64,000 nucleotides of DNA from Ianthella basta (GCA_964019415.1 OZ025873.1:2668982-2732981); one strand, 5' to 3'; numbered from the stretch's first letter, positions 49,128-64,000 are shown. Made by a program: numbers and translations. Notes: generated from the sequence alone by a model not told the origin.

Positions 49128-50000
49128 GTAGCCCAAGTAGTGGGCAGGCACCCTAAGCTGTGAATCATTCAAGAAATGAAAATGAATTGTATTCATGTGG
49201 TGCATGGAGTTTGGGTTTGTATGCTGCATGTGTGTGTGGGGGGGGGGGGGAGAGCATCAGATGCTGTCATGTGTGTGTGGGGGGGGGGAGGGGGAGCATC
49301 AGATGCTGTCATGTGTGTGTGTGGGGGGGGGGGGGAAGATCAATGCTGTCATGGTTTGCATGTACATCAAGATTTTTTTTCCAAGTGCGTATTGAGGACG
49401 CAAGAATGTTGTAGTACAACATTAAAGTGGGTGCTATTGAGCGTGCTGTGTGATGTGGTGTGGTGCGCAGTACAAGGCCACGGACTGCAATGCTGAGGAA
49501 CAACTAAGGCTAGAAGCAAATATGACATCCCTGTGTGATCATTATTTTATTGACTGCAGTTTGTGAAAGTATTTTGTAGAGATATCCTCGTTCATGGTAG
49601 ATATTTGCGAATTACACTGTACATGTGTCATGGAGCATGTGCATTTAACGTTGTTTGTCCCACGTGTGTTTGGCACACTAGTGCAGGCTGTAGAGGACAC
49701 GGCGCCTGCTGTCTCATGCGGACAATTATTTACGTGAGACTACAGTCTAACGTGCTAGTCCCTATTTTTTGCATGTCGCGCGGGCGATAATTTTTCTTCA
49801 GCCCCCGCATTGAGACTAGAAGCTTAAGAGGAGGAGAAAAGGAAGAGAAGCACGGGTCACGCAAAGCTAGGAGCCAAACCCAGAGCAAGAGTACGATTAC
49901 TTGGTAAGGCAAACTGAACTTATACTGCCATGTACAAAACGCGTGCAAATAAGGTTCACCGTGTCCATAGGTCTATGCTGTGTCCTCTGGCAGGAAGAAA
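49128..50000. other. Spacer between array copies 2 and 3
   Basis: Contains three TGTGTGTGGGGGGGG blocks with GAGCATCAGATGCTGTCATG spacers at 49230-49345, a small tandem repeat. No gene seen. Confidence 0.6.
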
Positions 50001-50658
50001 ATGGCGCAGCCCTACGACTATCTTGTCAAGCTCCTACTCATTGGCGACAGCAGAGTGGGGAAGTCGGGGCTTTTATTCCGCTACGCAGAGGACACCTTCA
50101 GCGAGGCCTTCATCCCTACTATTGGTAAGGCGACCTGGCCCCATTCCACAGTGCGTTGTGACGTAGTGCCTGCAGGTGTGCTGCAATTGGTGGATAGTTT
50201 GTCCTCTACGCGACCCCACGAGTAGTTGCTTATAAGATCGCGAAATGTGACCGCTCAATACAGTGAAACCTGTCTAAGATAATCACTTTATATCAAAGGC
50301 AGCCACCTTAAGCTTTCTAGAACAGACAGCCCTCCCTGGCCCCAAATAGTGCATAAACATAGCACATAGCAGTCTACGGCCACCTATCGAAATATAAAGA
50401 CTATATTAGACAGGTTTCACTGTAGTAAGCTGTACCTCTGTAGCCACACTTGTCCTTTTGCTATTACTGTACTGTACGAATGATGAACCAATTGCAACGC
50501 CTGCTACATATGTTGTTCTGGTCACCTTGTGTCTGTAGGTGTTGATTACAAGGTTCGTACAATATCACTTGATGGCAAGGATGTCAAGCTCCAGATTTGG
50601 TCAGTGTCCCAGACAAACTGTGTTACATCTGTCGGCAGTGGGACACAATTGTGCACTC

Positions 50659-50730
<72 letters not shown>

Positions 50731-52501
50731 TTCTGTTCAAACCCTTCCCAACTCACTGATCAGAGCTCAAAGGGTGGAGCAATGATCACCACCACCAAAC
50801 TGTTCCGTGTTATATTATTGTAGTAAGCCAGCTCCTCACCAGTAGCTGCGCTCTGCTGTGCACTAAGCTGCTGTTAATGATCCTCTTTCATTGTAGGGAT
50901 ACAGCTGGACAGGAGAGATTCAAGCAAATTACCACTGCTTACTACCGGGGAGCCTCGGTAAGCTGGTTGGTATGCACAGACATACAGACAGTAGTACATA
51001 CACACCATATGGCCAGAAACTTTTGACAAGAAATTTGGTGGATTGCACAAATTATGGCATTTGGCAGATTTTACCTCTCAGCAGTTGTGCATGCCTATGC
51101 TATAATGGTCTTATGCATGCATGCTTCATGCTAGAATGGTGTTATGTAAACTGGCAATATTGGTTGATTACTCTCAAACTTCTAATCTGCCGAAATAGAT
51201 CCCAGCCAAAATATCTGGCCAAATAGTATTCCAGTGTGCTACTGTATACTGGTCAGGCGTCGCTTGACCCCTCCCACTGGGGGGAAGGGTCAGGTACAGT
51301 CGGCCTGCGATCCCCAGGAAGTTGGGGATAGCAGACCAGACTAGGCTGTTGCTAGTTTTTGCTCTGGAATGCAATTATTGCACCTGGAATGCCTTCGTGT
51401 GTGTCGCACCAAGAGTACATATTCTATCCGCACATGTGCTGTGATGAATAGTTAATTCAAGGTGTAAGTGATCTGCCCTGTAATCTGATTGGAGTGCAGC
51501 TATGTAGATTTACGTGATGGTACCTGACCCTTTCCCCTTGTGAGGAGGGGTCAAGTAACGCTTGACTATCTCAAGGGTGTAGCCAGGAATCTGGGAGGGG
51601 GGATTCTATTGCCAAGGATGCACACCGTATGACTCGTATGATGTCACGAATAAATGGTCGCCAACGGACGGGTGGGGTCTGGTACATAAACGTTTACCGT
51701 TAAATGAGACACTGGCTGCTTGCTAGCACGTGTCCCAGACTTCTAGCTACCTATATGCACTTAATTCATGACCACAGTCAGGAGGAAGGGGGGTTTGTCC
51801 GAACCTTGTATCTGTACACCTTGCTTCCTAATTTGATGCATTCTAGGGGATTATGGTGGTGTATGATATCACTAATGAAGAGTCATTTGGGAATGTTCAT
51901 CAATCGTTCGGTGACATTAAAAAGGTGAGCAATATTGCATAATTGAGAGGAATTAATAGAAGTACTTGTGACCATCTAGCTACGTATGTGACATGGTCAT
52001 CTTTTATATACAAATGGATTGCATGGTACAAGGTTGCCATAGTAACAGGTTTAATCACCACTTTCAGTCATCTTTGTTGTCCTCCAATCCTTTCTCCTGC
52101 TCTCCTCAACTCGTCCCCCTCACTACTCAGCATGCACAACCAGACGTGGAGGTGATGATCCTAGGTAACAAGTGTGACCTTGAGGAGTCACGGGTGGTTA
52201 CTGAGCAGAAGGGACGGATCCTAGCAGCTGAATATGGGGCAGAATTCTTTGAGACAAGTGCAAAGTCTGGTCAGAATGTGGAAGAGGCCATCTTGACATT
52301 GGCAAGGGCTATCAAAGACAAGATGGACAAGAAAGATGTGAGTAGGAAGGTGGATGGAGGGTGTACTGAGGAGGTTGGATGGAGGAAGTAGTCCAATGTG
52401 TTTTGGTAGATAACCAGCCACATTATACAGAGGTTGTGTTACATCTGAACTTCCCTCAGCCTCTTTCTCTTATCTTGGCCACTTCACAGCTTCAGAGCTA
52501 G
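50001..52501 (+). CDS. Rab-like small GTPase, array copy 3
   Basis: Exons 50001-50124, 50539-50599, 50897-50957, 51847-51924, 52131-52337 and 52490-52501. 180 residues, [20 protein letters not shown] to DKKDLQS. All GTP motifs are canonical: GDSRVGKS, switch I Thr (IPTIG), [19 protein letters not shown]. This is the copy most likely to cycle normally between GDP and GTP. There is no prenylation cysteine. Intron 3 is enlarged by an inverted-repeat element, intron 1 by a small MITE and intron 2 by an AC microsatellite. Confidence 0.83.
50259..50424. mobile_element. Small MITE, CAGTGAAACCTGTCTAA ends, TA target site
   Basis: Inverted ends CAGTGAAACCTGTCTAA and its complement, flanked by TA. Located in intron 1 of array copy 3. 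Confidence 0.78.
50660..50730. repeat. (AC)n microsatellite in Rab intron 2
   Basis: About 35 AC units in array copy 3. Confidence 0.95.
51251..51566. mobile_element. Inverted-repeat element in intron 3 of array copy 3
   Basis: Left GGTCAGGCGTCGCTTGACCC and right arm GGGTCAAGTAACGCTTGAC with further pairing (GGAAGGGTCAGGTAC / GTACCTGACCCTTTCC). Non-coding and absent from the other copies, so inserted after duplication. Confidence 0.7.
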
Positions 52502-52950
52502 CAGCCCGAGTGGAAGGCAGGCTACCTCAACTGTGAATCACTCAAGACAATGAACACTTGTGCTTGTGTGATGTATGGAATTTAATTTGACCTTGCATGC
52601 TGTGTGTGTATGTGTGTGGTAGCAGATTCATTCATGTTCACGTTTAGCACACAATCCTATCCACACTGCATGTGATACAAACATGAACATTGTAGCTAGT
52701 AGCTGGGACAGTAAGGTAGCACTGACCAGCTGTGTGGTGTGGTGTGGTATGGTGTGGTGTGGTCGTGCAGGGATGACTGTGAAACAAATCTTAATTCTCC
52801 CCCAGTGTCTGAGATTTCTGGTGAGTTATCAAATCATTAATTCTATCATACAAGTGTTTGTGTCTTGTGCTATAGAGCATGAGCTGTTGTCCCAGTGTGT
52901 ATGTGACAGTCTATAAGCACTCACTGCTGACCACACCCACGTGCACTTTA

Positions 52951-53023
52951 GCCTCAAACCCAGACCCATTCTGCAATTTTCCCCTCCCAATTATAAATGG
53001 CGGAATGGGTCTGGGTTTGAGAC
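52951..53023. repeat. Hairpin, CTCAAACCCAGACCCATTC arms
   Basis: GCCTCAAACCCAGACCCATT and its near-exact reverse complement with a loop of about 30 bp. Confidence 0.8.
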
Positions 53024-53204
53024 TATGTGCACTTGGCAGTATTGTAATTTGTGCGAGGTTGGGAGCAATTAAAGGGCAATTATGATGAAATATATCCATA
53101 TTTCTTTCAAGGAAATTGAAGCAGTAGTCTGACCATGACCGTCGACGCGTCCCTGTGAGGCACTTATTGAGGTGCTTACTGGGACTGTCATGCAAAAATG
53201 GGTC

Positions 53205-53405
53205 CTGGCTAAAACCGGTTCTCTGGACTACTTTAGGCTGCCAAAACTGGTCCCCCCGGACTACTTTTGACTGCCAAATTCAGTCCCCCGGACTACTTTG
53301 GCTGCCAAAACCGGTTCCCTGGACTACTTTTGGCTGCCAAAACCAGTCCCCCCAGACTACTTTTGGCTGCTAATAGTGGTCCTACCTTGCCAAAAGTGGT
53401 CCTAG
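53205..53405. repeat. Minisatellite, about 36-bp unit, five to six copies
   Basis: Units vary on GGACTACTTTTGGCTGCCAA followed by AACCGGTCCCCC. Copies diverge toward the right end. Confidence 0.85.
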
Positions 53406-54018
53406 GTCAGGTTTTAGGCAAGCATCTTTCACTATACCAGGCCACATACTAGGGCAGATCGAGAAACTTTTATGACTGGTTTCCAACACATGAAGGTATA
53501 GCTATAAGGAAGCATAGACATTATAAGACTGATACACGCAAATACTAGCCAGAGGTGATCTGACCAGTTTCTGGAAACCTTGGAAACACCCCTGGATCCG
53601 CCCTTGACATAAAACACTCAGTAATCCTGCTGGTGGTCTTTTTGATACCCGCATGGCCAGCAGTGAGATCGATGTGGCCGGCTTTCAGGAACTTAACCTG
53701 CTACTCCCTTGCTTGAATATAGCGCAGCTTAATCACCTATGGAAGGAAAGAAGGATCGACTGGAGTATAAGGAATTGTCCATTAATTTTACATAACAATT
53801 TGCTGGCAAACTATTTGAGAAATAAATTTGCGCGTCCGAATGCCGAATAGAGGCCCAGGCCGGCCTCTATTTATACGGACATATACGGTATTCAGGAGGG
53901 GGAGTGGAGCTAAAGTATGTAGGCGCTAGTTGCACGAAGCTAAGAACCGATCTTTAAGTCAGAGCCGGAGAATCGATATCTCTGTTAGTAAGCCTTAGCT
54001 ACTGCATTGAGGAAGAAA

Positions 54019-55458
54019 ATGGCACAACCCTACGACTATCTTTTCAAGCTGGTTTTCATTGGCGACAGCAGAGTGGGGAAGTCGTGCCTATTACAGCGGT
54101 TTACAGATGACACCTTCAGCGAAGTCATCATCTCGTGTCTTGGTAAGGCGGCCAGGTCCCATTCCACATGTGCTTGTGATGTCAATCGCGAGTGTGTTCC
54201 CAGATGCGCTGCGCATATGCATATCAGGACTTGAGGTCGAGCCCAGGACAGGGGCGGATCCAGGATTTTGTTGGGGGGGGGGGGGGAGGGGGGGGGCACA
54301 AGGAAATTTTTCTCTGCTCATTTACAATCGCCACCCTGCGTGTAAATAACTAATCTAAGTGTACAGCTACTCTATTTTGCATTTTTGCATCAGCATACAT
54401 TTTACTACTACTGTATATTAAGTGCAAGTGAATACAGCTAATGCCGACAGATATGTCGGTTCTCAGAGTTCTATCTAGGATGCAATTTTTGGGGGTAAGC
54501 CGTAGTTCGCGGACATCGAGATGCTAGGGGTGTGTGGTGGCATGCTCCCCAGGAAAATTTGCATTTTAGGCCTACTGAGATGAATTGTGATGCAATCTGC
54601 GAGAAGCAAATCACATTTCTGAAACAATGTATTCAGACTCTTTAATCTTTCTCAGCAACATTCATTTCATTGATAGCTCTATACAAGTTAGGCTAATTTT
54701 GGTGTATTGGACTACTATACAATCACAGCAGGCAGGTTCATTGTAAGAATAACTGCGCCAATAACTGATGATTCATAACTTTATCTATGCCCCAGATTCT
54801 GTTTAATGCAATTTTATGCTGTTAAAATCTCAGTGTCTAGGCCAAGGGGGGGGGTCACAGGACCCCAGGACCCGCCTCCTAGATCCGCCCATGAAGGACC
54901 TCTGGCTTCAAGCCAGAGCAGAGGCAGATTAAATGATTTAATCTGCCTCTGCTCTGGTGTGTGTGTGTGGGGGGGGGGGGGGGGGGATGGAGGATGACGT
55001 ACAGCTCTTCCATACAAGATCACAAAGTGTGCCAGCTTAGCTAGCAATTTGTGTAAAGAAAACCCCACAGCACTGAACTTGCACATGTGATTACTGTACT
55101 GTGAAGGAACGAGTGAAACTATAAGTTGTCCCTGTCCTATGTGTCCATTACTGCATAGGTATTGATTTCAAGATTCGTACAGTGATGGTTGATGGCAAGA
55201 ATGTCAAGCTCCAGCTTTGGTCAGTGTCCATTATTACCTAGAGACACTTTATTACATCTGTCAGTGAAACAGATTGTGCACACATATTTGTACTACCATT
55301 GCCAGAATTAGCTACATGGCCCCATTGGGGGATGAGCCAACAGGAGGCAACAGGATTGGCAATCCTATTGCATGGCAGTGGGGACACTTGCCTCATCTCT
55401 CCGGCTGCATTGCCCCCTTGATGCAGTAATGGTGCTTATCTAGACCCACGTGCGCGCG

Positions 55459-55509
<51 letters not shown>

Positions 55510-56550
55510 TGGAAAGCTGAACAGTTTCTCCAGTGCTGTTCAAACTCTAACAGCACACCACAACTTAGTGAGTGGTTATGAATTGGAGGAGCATTGATTA
55601 CTGTCACCAAAATATTCCATGATCTTGATCTGTAACTGTTATAAGCTAGCTCCTTCCACCAGTAACTGCACTTTGCCATGCTGTGCAGGTGGCTAAGCTG
55701 CCATTGATTACTTTCATTGTAGGGATACAGCTGGACAGGAGAGATTCAGGCAAATTTCCTCTGCTTACTACAGGGGAGCTGCAGTGAGCTGATGGGCGTA
55801 CACAGACAGACAGACAGGCAGACAGACACACAGTAGTACAAATTCTGGTCTGCTAGTGTATATCTCGTGCTTCCTCATTTGATGCATGCTAGGGTATTGT
55901 GTTGGTGTATGATATCACAAATGAAGAGTCTTTTAAGAATGTCCATGGTTGGTACAGTGACATTAAGGAGGTAAGTGATTATACATGACTGTGACAAGTA
56001 CTCATCATCATGTAGCTGGTCACCTTAGATATACAAGTGGAATACCATATATGGTAATACATGGTACCACAAGGTTGCCACAGTAACAGGTTGTAACAGG
56101 TTATATTCACCACAATCAACTTTAGATGTGTTGTCCTCCAATCCTCCTGCTCTCCTCAACTCATTCCCCTCACTACTCAGCATGCTCGACCAGACGTGGA
56201 GGTGATGATCCTCGGTAACAAGTGTGACCTCGAGGAGTCACAGGTGGTTACCGAGCAGAAGGGACGGATCCTAGCAGCTGAGTATGGGGCAGAGTTCTTT
56301 GAGACAAGTGCAAAATCTGGTCAGAATGTTCAAGAGGCCATCTTGACATTGACAAGAGCTATCAAAGACAAGATGGACAAGAAAGATGTGAGTAGGAAGG
56401 TGGATGGAGGGTGTAATGAGGAGTTTGGGTGGAGGAAGTCATCCAATGTGTTTGGTAGGTAACCAGCCACATTATACAGAGGTTGTGTTGCATCTGAACT
56501 TCCCTCAGCCTCTTTCTCTCATCTTGGCCACTTCACAGCTTCAGAGCTAG
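54019..56550 (+). CDS. Rab-like small GTPase, array copy 4
   Basis: Exons 54019-54142, 55159-55219, 55723-55783, 55893-55970, 56181-56387 and 56539-56550. 180 residues, [20 protein letters not shown] to DKKDLQS. P-loop, DTAGQE, NKCD and SAK are intact, but switch I reads IISCLG, so the Mg-binding Thr is Cys. It is the closest relative of copy 2 in leader, exon 1, intron 2 and exon 3. Intron 1 is longer by about 600 bp. No C-terminal cysteine. Confidence 0.8.
55450..55507. repeat. (GC)n(AC)n microsatellite in Rab intron 2
   Basis: A short GC run passing into about 20 AC units in array copy 4. Confidence 0.95.
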
Positions 56551-57002
56551 CAACCACAATGGAAGGCAGGCTACCTCAACTGTGAATCAGCCAAGACGAT
56601 GAACACTTGTGCTTGAGTGGTGCATGGAATTTACAAATTTGACTTTGCATGCTGTGTGCATATGACATCAATAGCAGATTCAGTCTTGATCATGACACGT
56701 GTGAGATCAATGTCCTTATCCAACTAGCTATGTGTGGTACTGTAACAGGCAGGATATTGCAGTATGACATCAGAGTGGGCACTGTCCAGTGTGCTGTGTG
56801 GTGTGGTAGTACATGCATGGACCGTGAAATTGAATGAGTTTGAGGGACATAGTTAAAAGCACATGTTAACTCTAATTTCTCCAGTGCCTGAGATTTTTGT
56901 GGCAAAATGTAGCTAATCATAGTTTGTATCATCATTATGCGTATGGGCCAACTTAGCTACTGTCTCGAGGGGCGGTCCAGCCGTGTCCTATATAGGAAGA
57001 AA

Positions 57003-59694
<2,692 letters not shown>

Positions 59695-60391
59695 CAACCG
59701 AAGATGTCAGGCTCCCTCATTTATGAATCTGCCAAGACAATGGACACTTGTGCTAGAGTGGTGCATGGAATGTACACATTTGATTTAGCATGCTGTGTAT
59801 AGATGATATTGAGATCAGATTCAGTCAATTAGCTAGTACAAGGCCTTATCCAACTATATGAATGTGGTACAGACAAAATTAAAATGCTGTAATAGGACAT
59901 TGGAGAGTGGGCACGTGCACTGTCCAGTGTGCTGTGTGCTGTGGTGTGGTGTGGTGTGGTGTGGCAGTACATGGATTGTGAATTGAAAGGGTTTGAAAGG
60001 CAAATCTTAATTTTAATTTCTCCAGTGTCTGAGATTTTACGCAGCAATTCCTATGTTAAATCATACAAATTAAAGTGTTGTGTATTGTGCTGTGGTGCAT
60101 GGGCTGCTGTCCCAGCTGCAGTGTGTGTTCTGTACGACTCCAGACTAAACTCGCGTTCAGTGCAAAAATTGTAATTTTGCGAAGATGGGGGGAGATAAAA
60201 TTGAGGATAAAAAGCAGGAGGAGTGGAGGAGCTTAAGGAAGCAGTGGAAAGTGAAGGAAAGCGCCGTTCGTACGAAACTAAAAATCAGTCTCTTCAAAGC
60301 CATAGAATGGATATATCCGGTGGTAATCATTAATAGCTACCGCCTATATATCAGTATGCTTAGTGAGTCCCGTCCTTGCTTGAGGAAGAAA
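59695..60391. other. Spacer and leader between array copies 5 and 6
   Basis: Repeats the 3' spacer seen after other copies (TGTGGTGTGGTGTGGTG, TTAATTTCTCCAGTG). From ATG 60185 the frame is open into exon 1 of copy 6 (MGGDKIEDKKQEEWRSLRKQ...), so a 69-residue N-terminal extension is possible there. Confidence 0.5.
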
Positions 60392-62782
60392 ATGGCGGAA
60401 GCTTTCGACTATGTTTACAAGTTGGTTTTCATTGGCGAAAGCACAGTGGGGAAGTCGGCCCTTTTACTGCGGTTTGCAGAGGACACCTTCAACGAAGCCA
60501 TTAACTCGGGCGTTGGTAAGGCCCCACTTCACACATAAGGTAAAACGGGGTAACTTGAAACAAAATTTACTTTTCTGTGTCTCGTACCCAGACAAATTAA
60601 GTTGGATCGCCGAAAACGTGTTGACACATGAGGTTAACCCTCCCCAGTCACAAGACAGTAAACAGACTTGGATTTCGCTCGCCCTTCTAGGCGTACGGGC
60701 AATGCAATTGCAGCCATGTGGAAAAATTAATGGCGGATGGGAGGTGGCTAACTTGGAACAGTTGTACGTTAGGACAAGCTACGATGCCGCAATATTGAAT
60801 GAAGGGCGATCAGTTGTAGGCCGATCATCGGCCACCACACGAAGAGGTTCAGTACCAGATTCGGAGCTTTCAGTAGCTTGGTGGCTTGGAAGAATCTGTT
60901 TACGATATTATATTTCATGTTTGTCGCATTTGAAGACGCGAGTGGAGGACTCCGCTGAAGCCAGAATCCCAGGCAGCACAGGTCAGAAAGGGCACTAGGT
61001 TGCCTTCAACAACGACCAAACTAAGTGTTTCTAGAAGTGCCCGTTCCGCTGCTACAAGGTACGTTCCAAGTTACCCTAGGCCTGCATTCCAAGTTGCCCC
61101 GCCCCTATATATGCCCCGCCTTACCTTATTATTGAGCTCGAGCCCATGACCTCTGACTTAACCTGCCTCTGCTCTGATGTGGTCTGGATGGTGAATTTCG
61201 CATAATTGAGCCAACACAAGCATCTTTTAAGTACCCGCCTTACTCTTATGTAGCAGAACTAAAGACATGTGTGCTTCTGTATGTGTGTGTGTGGGGGGGG
61301 GGGGAGGTGGACTGAAGGAACTCTTCTATACAAGATCACGGAATGTGCTTGCTTAGTGATTAGTGTACAGACCAATACGTAGTACTGATCTTGCACTCTT
61401 TCCCTGTCCTATGTGTCCATAGGTGTTGATTTCAGGGCTCGTACAGTGACGCTTGATGACAAGAATGTCAAGCTCCAGCTTTGGTCAGTATCCATTACAG
61501 ACAACCTGTAATACAACTGTCAGTAGTGGAACAGATTGTGTACATGCACTTGTATATACTACCACTGCCCAAATTGGCTACATGGCCCTGTACATGAGCC
61601 AGCAGGAGGCAACAAGGCTGGTGGCCCCATTGGCAGTAAGGGCACCAGCTCTCATCTCTCCAGCTTCATGGCTCCCTTGGTGCGTAGTGATACTCATCCA
61701 GATCTGTGGGCTTGCGAGGCACCTACATGCACACACATACATAGTAGAATACTGCACAGTTTCTCCAGTGCTGTTGAAACTCAAGCACACCACAACTTAG
61801 TGAGTAGCTAGATTGGAGATAAAATGGAGGAGTAATGATCTCAAAGCCATCAAAGCTACCAAACTATTCCACACAACACAGTGTGTTACTGTTGTAAGCT
61901 AGCCAGCTCCTCGCTTAGTAGCTGCACTCTGCCATGCTGTGGAGGTGGCTAGGCTACTGTTAATGATCTCTTTCATTGCAGGGATACAGCTCTAGAAGAG
62001 AAATATATAAGACTTGCCGCACCATACTACAAGAGAGCCAGGGTGAGCTGCATGCTGACAGACTGATACACATAGTAGTATAAATTCTGGTCTGCTACTG
62101 TATATCTCATTTCATACATACTAGGGTATTGTGTTGGTGTGTGATATCACAAATAAAGAGTCATTTGGGAATGTCCATGAATGGTACAGTGAAGTTATGA
62201 AGGTGAGCGATTATGCACATGCAATCAATGACATGACAAATTGATGTATAGAAGAATTCAACATCATCCAGCTATGGGACCTGCATGGCTATATGCTGCG
62301 TGGTGCCACAAGGCTTTCACGGCAATGGTTATATTCACCACACTCAGATTGTTGTCCTCCTATCCCTCCTGCTCTATTCTCTGTTTAACTCATCCCCCTC
62401 ACTACTCAGCATGCTCGACCAGACGTGGAGTGGATGATCCTCGGTAACAAGTGTGACCTCGAGGAGTCACGGGTGGTTACCGAGCAGAAGGGACGGATCC
62501 TAGCAGCTGAGTATGGGGCAGAGTTCTTTGAGACAAGTGCAAAGTCTGGTCAGAACGTGGAAGAGGCCATCTTGACATTGGCAAGGGTTATCAAAGACAA
62601 TATGGACAAAAAGATATGTGAGTAGGAAGGTGGATGGAGAGTGTAATGAGGAGGTTGGGTGGAGGAAGTCATCCAATGCATTTAGTAGAGAACCAGCCAC
62701 ATTATACAGAAGTTATGTTACATCTGAACCTAATTTCTCAACCTCCTCCTTCACTTCTACAGCTTCAGAGCTAGAAACCTGA
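60392..62782 (+). CDS. Rab-like protein with degenerate GTPase motifs, array copy 6
   Basis: Exons 60392-60515, 61423-61483, 61982-62042, 62125-62202, 62410-62617 and 62763-62782. P-loop GESTVGKS is present, but switch I reads NSGVG (Thr lost) and G3 reads DTALEE (both the glycine and the catalytic glutamine lost), so hydrolysis is not expected. NKCD and SAK are perfect. A one-base insertion at the end of exon 5 shifts the tail: splicing gives ...KKISSELET, reading through gives ...KKICE. An AATAAA at 62822-62827 lies 40 bases after the stop, where the other copies have AATGAA. Either a pseudo-GTPase or a decaying copy. Confidence 0.62.
60536..61128. mobile_element. MITE, TAAGGTAAA termini, in intron 1 of array copy 6
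   Basis: Begins TAAGGTAAAACGGGGTAACT and ends with GCCTTACCTTA, with TA at both borders. It shares the first nine bases with 5787-6366 and has an open frame of no recognised content. Confidence 0.62.
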
Positions 62783-62984
62783 GTGGAAGGCTAGCTCCCT
62801 CAACTGTGAATCATTCAAGACAATAAACATTGTGTTTAAATGAGTGGTGCATGAAGTTTAATTTGACTTTTTATGCTGTGTGTGCGACCCCGCAGCATCA
62901 CAACTTTGATTATACGATATAGCTCACTCATCTGTTATCTGACTCGCGAGTCCCCGCGCGTGCACTGTGTCCTTCTGGAAGAAA

Positions 62985-64000
62985 ATGGCGAAAACTTACG
63001 ACTATCTTTTCAACCTGATTTTCGTTGGCGACAGCAGAGTGGGGAAGTCAGGCCTTTTACAGCGGTTTGAAGAGAACACCTTCAGCGAGGCCTTCACCCT
63101 TACTATTGGTAAGGCTACCTGGCCCCATTTCACATTTGTAACAAATACAGCTAGCTAGCTAGCTAACCGGGCCATTTGTGTGCGTGTCCACAGATTCGTA
63201 CAGTGACGCTTGATGGCAAGAATGTCAAGCTCCAGCTTTGGTGAGTATCCATTATACAGACACCCTGTAATACAACTGTCAGTAGTGGAACAGATAGTGT
63301 GCTCGCAGCACTGTCTCTCTCCACTGCTGTTTTCAACAGTAGAACCTCACAACTCAGTGAATGGAGTTGAAATGAAAAGGAGGACTAACCACTGTTAAAT
63401 GCCATCAAACTGTTTTATTTCACATGTTGTGTTTCTGTTGTAAGCTAGCTCCTCGCTACACTCTGCCATGCTGTGCAGGTGGCTAAGTGGCTGTTTATAA
63501 TCACTTAACATTACAGGGATACTTGTGGACACGAGAGATTCAGGGAGATGGTCGCTGCTTACTTCAAGGCAGCCACGGTAGGCTGGAGGGCCTGCACAGA
63601 CAGACACACAGTAATGTGTGCTACTGTCTCCCTTATTCATTTGATGCATACTAGGGGACTGTGTTTGTGTACGATATCACAAATGAAGAGTCTTTCAGGA
63701 GTTTCCATCGATGGAGCAGTGACATTGAGAAGGTGAGCAGTCTTGCACAGGAGGAGTTGAAAGAAGTACTTGTGAAGCTATGTGACAAGACTACTTCATG
63801 ATTTTGGAGCAGAACATCACAATGTCCCCGTTGTCTACCAATCGAATTTCCTGCTCTGTTCAACTCATCCCCCTGCACTGCTCAGCATGGTCCACCAGGT
63901 GTGGAGCTGATGATCCTCGGTAACAAGTGTGACCTCGAGGAGTCACGGGTGGTTACTGAGCAGAAGGGACGGATCCTAGCGGCTGAGTATGGGGCAGAGT
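62985..64000 (+). pseudogene. Rab-like array copy 7, likely broken, cut by the window end
   Basis: Exon 1 62985-63108 (MAKTYDYLFNLIFVGDSRVG), exon 3 63517-63577 (DTCGHERFREMVAAYFKAAT), exon 4 63655-63732 and exon 5 from 63886 to the window end are clear. Exon 2 starts at the acceptor CACAG at 63193 but lacks the first 14 bases of the usual 61, which breaks the frame between exons 1 and 3. Intron 1 is also very short (85 bp), consistent with one deletion that removed intron and exon sequence. The G3 box is DTCGHE, so the catalytic Gln is His. Confidence 0.7.

Larger units (their letters stand above)
52502..54018. other. Spacer between array copies 3 and 4
   Basis: 52.55-53.10 kb duplicates 46.80-47.25 kb. 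It also holds a hairpin (52951-53023) and a 36-bp minisatellite (53205-53405). No gene seen. Confidence 0.6.

Overview
The window is nuclear DNA of an animal. Genes are split into short exons with GT/AG borders. Between them lie many (AC)n microsatellites, palindromic MITE-like elements and a LINE fragment. The protein content (Rab-like GTPases, ROCO-like GTPase-COR proteins joined to death-fold domains, a CH-domain/filamin-like protein) fits an early-branching metazoan. A sponge is my best guess; this rests on gene content only. All exon structures below were read by eye from splice motifs and reading-frame phase, with no transcript support.

Layout. 1-2.06 kb is a broken segmental copy of the 3' half of the gene at 17.4-22.1 kb. 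3.19-13.41 kb (+) is a 15-exon gene that appears to fuse a Rab-like GTPase, a charged linker made by six tandem mini-exons, a second ROCO-like GTPase-COR region and a C-terminal death domain; its 4.5 kb first intron is packed with transposons. 13.4-17.4 kb has no clear gene. 17.4-22.1 kb (-) is a second ROCO-like gene whose P-loop is lost and which ends in a CARD-like exon. 25.3-38.7 kb (-) looks like a third ROCO-like gene: eight repeated module exons, a death-domain exon, then one 880-codon GTPase-COR exon. 39.6-43.4 kb (-) holds the N-terminus of a filamin-like actin-binding protein with three CH domains. 46.1-64.0 kb (+) is a tandem array of seven Rab-like genes or pseudogenes, each repeating the exon plan of the Rab part of the first gene.

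How it fits together. The three ROCO-like genes share the big-exon phase (phase 1 in) and the order GTPase motifs, COR-like region, Cys-containing C-terminal region, but each carries a different partner: Rab plus death domain, CARD, or module array plus death domain. That is the pattern of signalling scaffolds that assemble through death folds, as in cell death or innate immunity. The Rab array beside them shares a nearly invariant fifth exon, varies in the switch regions, and ends without a prenylation cysteine. The Rab half of the fusion gene clearly comes from the same family. Function in immunity or cell death is inference; the domain architecture and frame continuity are read directly from the sequence.
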